A stretch of 6,718 bases of DNA from Acidobacteriota bacterium (GTDB lineage: Bacteria > Acidobacteriota > Terriglobia > Acidoferrales > 2-02-FULL-67-57): positions 1 through 6,718 of the forward strand of contig JACQTG010000072.1 of NCBI GenBank assembly GCA_016210895.1, read 5' to 3'. The position numbers and the translations under genes are program-made. How positions within the stretch are numbered: position 1 is the first letter of the stretch; every line of letters begins with the position of its first letter. Below are positions 4,721-6,718 of the stretch, in pieces. Below the pieces are notes generated by a model. It saw nothing but the letters and a program-made list of their open reading frames with translations. It did not search any database and was not told the origin of the DNA.

Positions 4721-6256
4721 ATGGCCAGCATCAAGGCGGATGAAATCACCAAGCTCCTGCGGGAGCAGATCGCCAATTACGAGCAGGCGGTCGCGGTCGA
4801 GGAAGTCGGCTCGGTGATCGCGGTCGGCGACGGCATTGCCCGCATCCACGGCCTGGAAAAAGTGATGGCGGTGGAGATGCTGGAGTTCCCCCACGGCGTG
4901 CGCGGCATCGCGCTCAACCTGGAAGAAGATCAGGTCGGCGCGGTGCTCCTGGGCGACTACACGGAGATCAAAGAAGGCGACACGGTCAAGCGCACGGGCA
5001 AGATTATGTCCGTACCGGTGGGCGAGGCGCTGATTGGGCGCGTCGTCAACCCGCTGGGTCAGCCCGCCGACGGCAAAGGCCCCATCGTTACTGATCAGTT
5101 CAACCCGCTGGAGCGCCTGGCGCCGGGCGTGGTCGAGCGCCGGCCGGTGCGCGAGCCGTTGCAGACCGGCATCAAGGCCATTGACGCAATGATTCCCATC
5201 GGCCGCGGCCAGCGCGAGCTCATCATCGGCGACCGCCAGACCGGCAAGACCGCCATCATCCTCGACACCATCCTCAACCAGCGCGGCGGGGACGTGATTT
5301 GCCTCTATGTCGCCATCGGCCAGAAGCGCTCCACCGTCGCCCAGGTCATCAAGACGCTGGAGGACGCGGGCGCGCTCGACTACACCGTCGTCGTCACGGC
5401 CTCGGCCTCCGAGCCCGCCACCATGCAGTACATCGCCCCCTACGCCGGCTGCGCCATCGGCGAATATTTCCGCGACCGCGGTCAACACGCGGTCTGCTTC
5501 TACGATGACCTCTCCAAGCACGCCGTCGCCTACCGCGAAATCTCCCTGCTCCTGCGGCGGCCGCCGGGTCGCGAAGCTTTCCCCGGCGACGTCTTCTATC
5601 TCCATTCGCGCCTGCTCGAGCGCGCCGCCAAGTACGACGACGCCCACCGCGGCGGCTCGCTCACCGCCATCCCCGTCATCGAAACCCAGGCGGGCGACAT
5701 CTCCGCCTACATCCCCACCAACGTCATCTCCATCACCGACGGGCAGATTTACCTCGAGTCCGACCTCTTCCACACCGGCATCCGCCCGGCCATCAACGTT
5801 GGCCTGTCGGTCGCGCGCGTGGGCGGCAACGCCCAAATCAAGGCCATGCGGCAAGTGGCCGGAACCATGAAGCTGGAGCTCGCCCAGTATCGCGAGCTCG
5901 CCGCCTTCGCTCAGTTCGGCGCCGAACTCGACAAGGCCACCCAGGCGCAACTCGCCCGCGGCGAGCGCCTGACCGAGCTCCTGAAGCAGGATCAGTTCCA
6001 GCCCCTGCCGGTGGAAAAGCAGATCGCCATCATCTTCACCGGCACCAACGGTTACGTGGACGACTTGCCCGTAAGCGACTGCCGCGCCTTCGAGCGCACG
6101 CTCTATGAGTTCCTCGACACCGGCTATAGCGGCCTGCTCAAGAGAATCCGCGAAAAGAAAGCGCTCGACGAGGAGGTCCGCGGCGAACTGCACAAGGCGC
6201 TGAAGGAATTCAAAGAAAAATTCGCCGCCGACCGCTCCGCCCGCACCGCCAGTTGA
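4721..6256 (+). CDS. atpA: F1Fo ATP synthase F1 subunit alpha
   Basis: This is the non-catalytic nucleotide-binding subunit of the hexamer, which also supplies the arginine finger to the catalytic sites on beta. It has 511 residues (E. coli 513), with GGAGG at 4708-4712 and 8-base spacing. The N-terminal barrel (about 1-95) includes [13 protein letters not shown] (33-45). The Walker A loop is GDRQTGKT at 170-177 with Lys176 and the usual alpha-type Gln173. The Walker B region is [30 protein letters not shown] (257-286 in outline), and [16 protein letters not shown] is at 289-304. The arginine finger is Arg366 in [11 protein letters not shown] (362-372). The helical C-terminal domain contains [17 protein letters not shown] (383-399). 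The residue before the arginine finger is Ala instead of the Ser of the family signature. Only 24 bases separate it from atpH, and 3 bases from atpG. Confidence 0.98.
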   Translation: MASIKADEITKLLREQIANYEQAVAVEEVGSVIAVGDGIARIHGLEKVMAVEMLEFPHGVRGIALNLEEDQVGAVLLGDYTEIKEGDTVKRTGKIMSVPVGEALIGRVVNPLGQPADGKGPIVTDQFNPLERLAPGVVERRPVREPLQTGIKAIDAMIPIGRGQRELIIGDRQTGKTAIILDTILNQRGGDVICLYVAIGQKRSTVAQVIKTLEDAGALDYTVVVTASASEPATMQYIAPYAGCAIGEYFRDRGQHAVCFYDDLSKHAVAYREISLLLRRPPGREAFPGDVFYLHSRLLERAAKYDDAHRGGSLTAIPVIETQAGDISAYIPTNVISITDGQIYLESDLFHTGIRPAINVGLSVARVGGNAQIKAMRQVAGTMKLELAQYRELAAFAQFGAELDKATQAQLARGERLTELLKQDQFQPLPVEKQIAIIFTGTNGYVDDLPVSDCRAFERTLYEFLDTGYSGLLKRIREKKALDEEVRGELHKALKEFKEKFAADRSARTAS

Positions 6257-6259
6257 ACG

Positions 6260-6718
6260 ATGCCGACGCTGATTGATTACCGCCGCCGCATCCGCTCCGT
6301 GCAGAGCACGCAGAAGATTACCCGGGCGATGAAGCTCGTGGCGGCCGCCCGCCTGCGTCGCGCCCAAGACCGCATCTTCGCCGCCCGGCCCTACGCCCGA
6401 CTGATGCTCGAGATGCTCCGGAGCCTGGCCCTGCGCGCCGAACTACGCACGCATCCGCTGCTGCAAAAGCGCCCCGAGGAGCGCCGGCTCGTCCTGCTGC
6501 TGAGCGGCGACAAGGGGCTCTGCGGGCCGTTCAACACCAACGTCATCCGCACCGCGGAGAACTTCCTCGCTCAGCACCTGCCTGCGCAGGCAGGCGCGGA
6601 CGGCGAGCCGCAATTGTTCACCGTCGGCAAGAAAGGTCGCGACTTCTACCGCCGCCGCAAACGGGCCATTCAGGCCGAATGGATCAATCTCTTCCTCCGC
6701 CGGGTCGAGTATGACCAC
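6260..6718 (+). CDS. atpG: F1Fo ATP synthase F1 subunit gamma, 5' part
   Basis: This is the central rotor shaft, which turns inside the alpha3beta3 ring. The first 153 codons are present and the frame is open to the right edge, so the gene is cut by the window and not broken. ATG at 6260 follows the atpA stop by 3 bases. No clear ribosome site is seen, so translational coupling with atpA is likely. The N-terminal helix carries the family hallmark RIRSVQSTQKITRAMKLVAA (10-29) and AQDRIFAARPYARLM (35-49). LVLLLSGDKGLCGPFNTNVI (77-96) matches the L(V/I)xxxSDKGLCGxxN segment, and FTVGKKGRDFYRRR is at 120-133. Between them, at 107-115, lies an extra stretch LPAQAGADG; LPAQAG is encoded by a perfect 18-base palindrome. 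Confidence 0.96.
   Translation, partial: MPTLIDYRRRIRSVQSTQKITRAMKLVAAARLRRAQDRIFAARPYARLMLEMLRSLALRAELRTHPLLQKRPEERRLVLLLSGDKGLCGPFNTNVIRTAENFLAQHLPAQAGADGEPQLFTVGKKGRDFYRRRKRAIQAEWINLFLRRVEYDH
6577..6594. repeat. Perfect 18-base palindrome inside atpG
   Basis: CCTGCCTGCGCAGGCAGG is identical to its reverse complement. It is built from two CCTG units and two CAGG units around GC. It lies wholly in the gamma coding region and reads LPAQAG (residues 107-112). It may be a member of a dispersed short palindromic repeat family; one copy in this window cannot prove that. Confidence 0.6.

Noticed and set aside
4637..6367. Minus-strand open frame of 576 codons opposite atpA
   Set aside because: It mirrors the highly conserved alpha subunit gene. 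Its translation is low-complexity, rich in Ala, Gly, Val, Asp and Leu, as expected from the antisense of GC-rich coding DNA, and no family motif is seen.

Overview
The window is GC-rich, densely coded bacterial chromosome. The likely source is Acidobacteriota or a relative. This is inferred, not proven, from the style of the proteins: a secreted bactofilin-like protein with a CxxC motif, an F-type ATP synthase operon that opens with two different b-type stator genes rather than with subunits a and c, and a second b subunit carrying a signal-peptide-like N-terminus. No mobile element, CRISPR array, tRNA or rRNA is visible, and no stretch above 300 bases lacks a gene; the longest gap is 2831-3074.

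Left part, minus strand (1-2253). Three genes point left: a glutaryl-CoA dehydrogenase (gcdH, 2253-1084), a 203-residue membrane-anchored protein of unknown function (998-387), and the first 78 codons of an exported bactofilin-like protein (234 to the left edge). The first two are 85 bases apart and may share a transcript. The third has its own near-consensus sigma-70-type promoter (283-311), preceded by a short iterated and dyad sequence (328-355).

Middle (2254-3074). A divergent intergenic region holds a candidate gcdH promoter and leads on the plus strand to a small secreted coiled-coil protein of 140 residues (2408-2830). That gene is followed by a strong intrinsic terminator (2890-2916) and then by a good extended -10 promoter (2948-2976) that should start the ATP synthase transcript.

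Right part, plus strand (3075-6718). This is a tightly packed F1Fo ATP synthase operon: b-type stator subunit (b'-like), second b subunit, delta, alpha, and the start of gamma, which runs off the right edge. The two b subunits and delta form the peripheral stalk, alpha is the non-catalytic nucleotide-binding subunit of the hexamer, and gamma is the central rotor shaft. Beta and epsilon would be expected further right. Subunits a and c are not next to the operon on its left, so they must lie elsewhere in the genome.

I see no clearly new multi-gene system. The observations most worth checking are a perfect 18-base palindrome lying in frame inside atpG where the protein has a short insertion, a Ser-to-Ala change beside the alpha arginine finger, the split layout of the ATP synthase genes, and the regulatory dyads upstream of the bactofilin-like gene.
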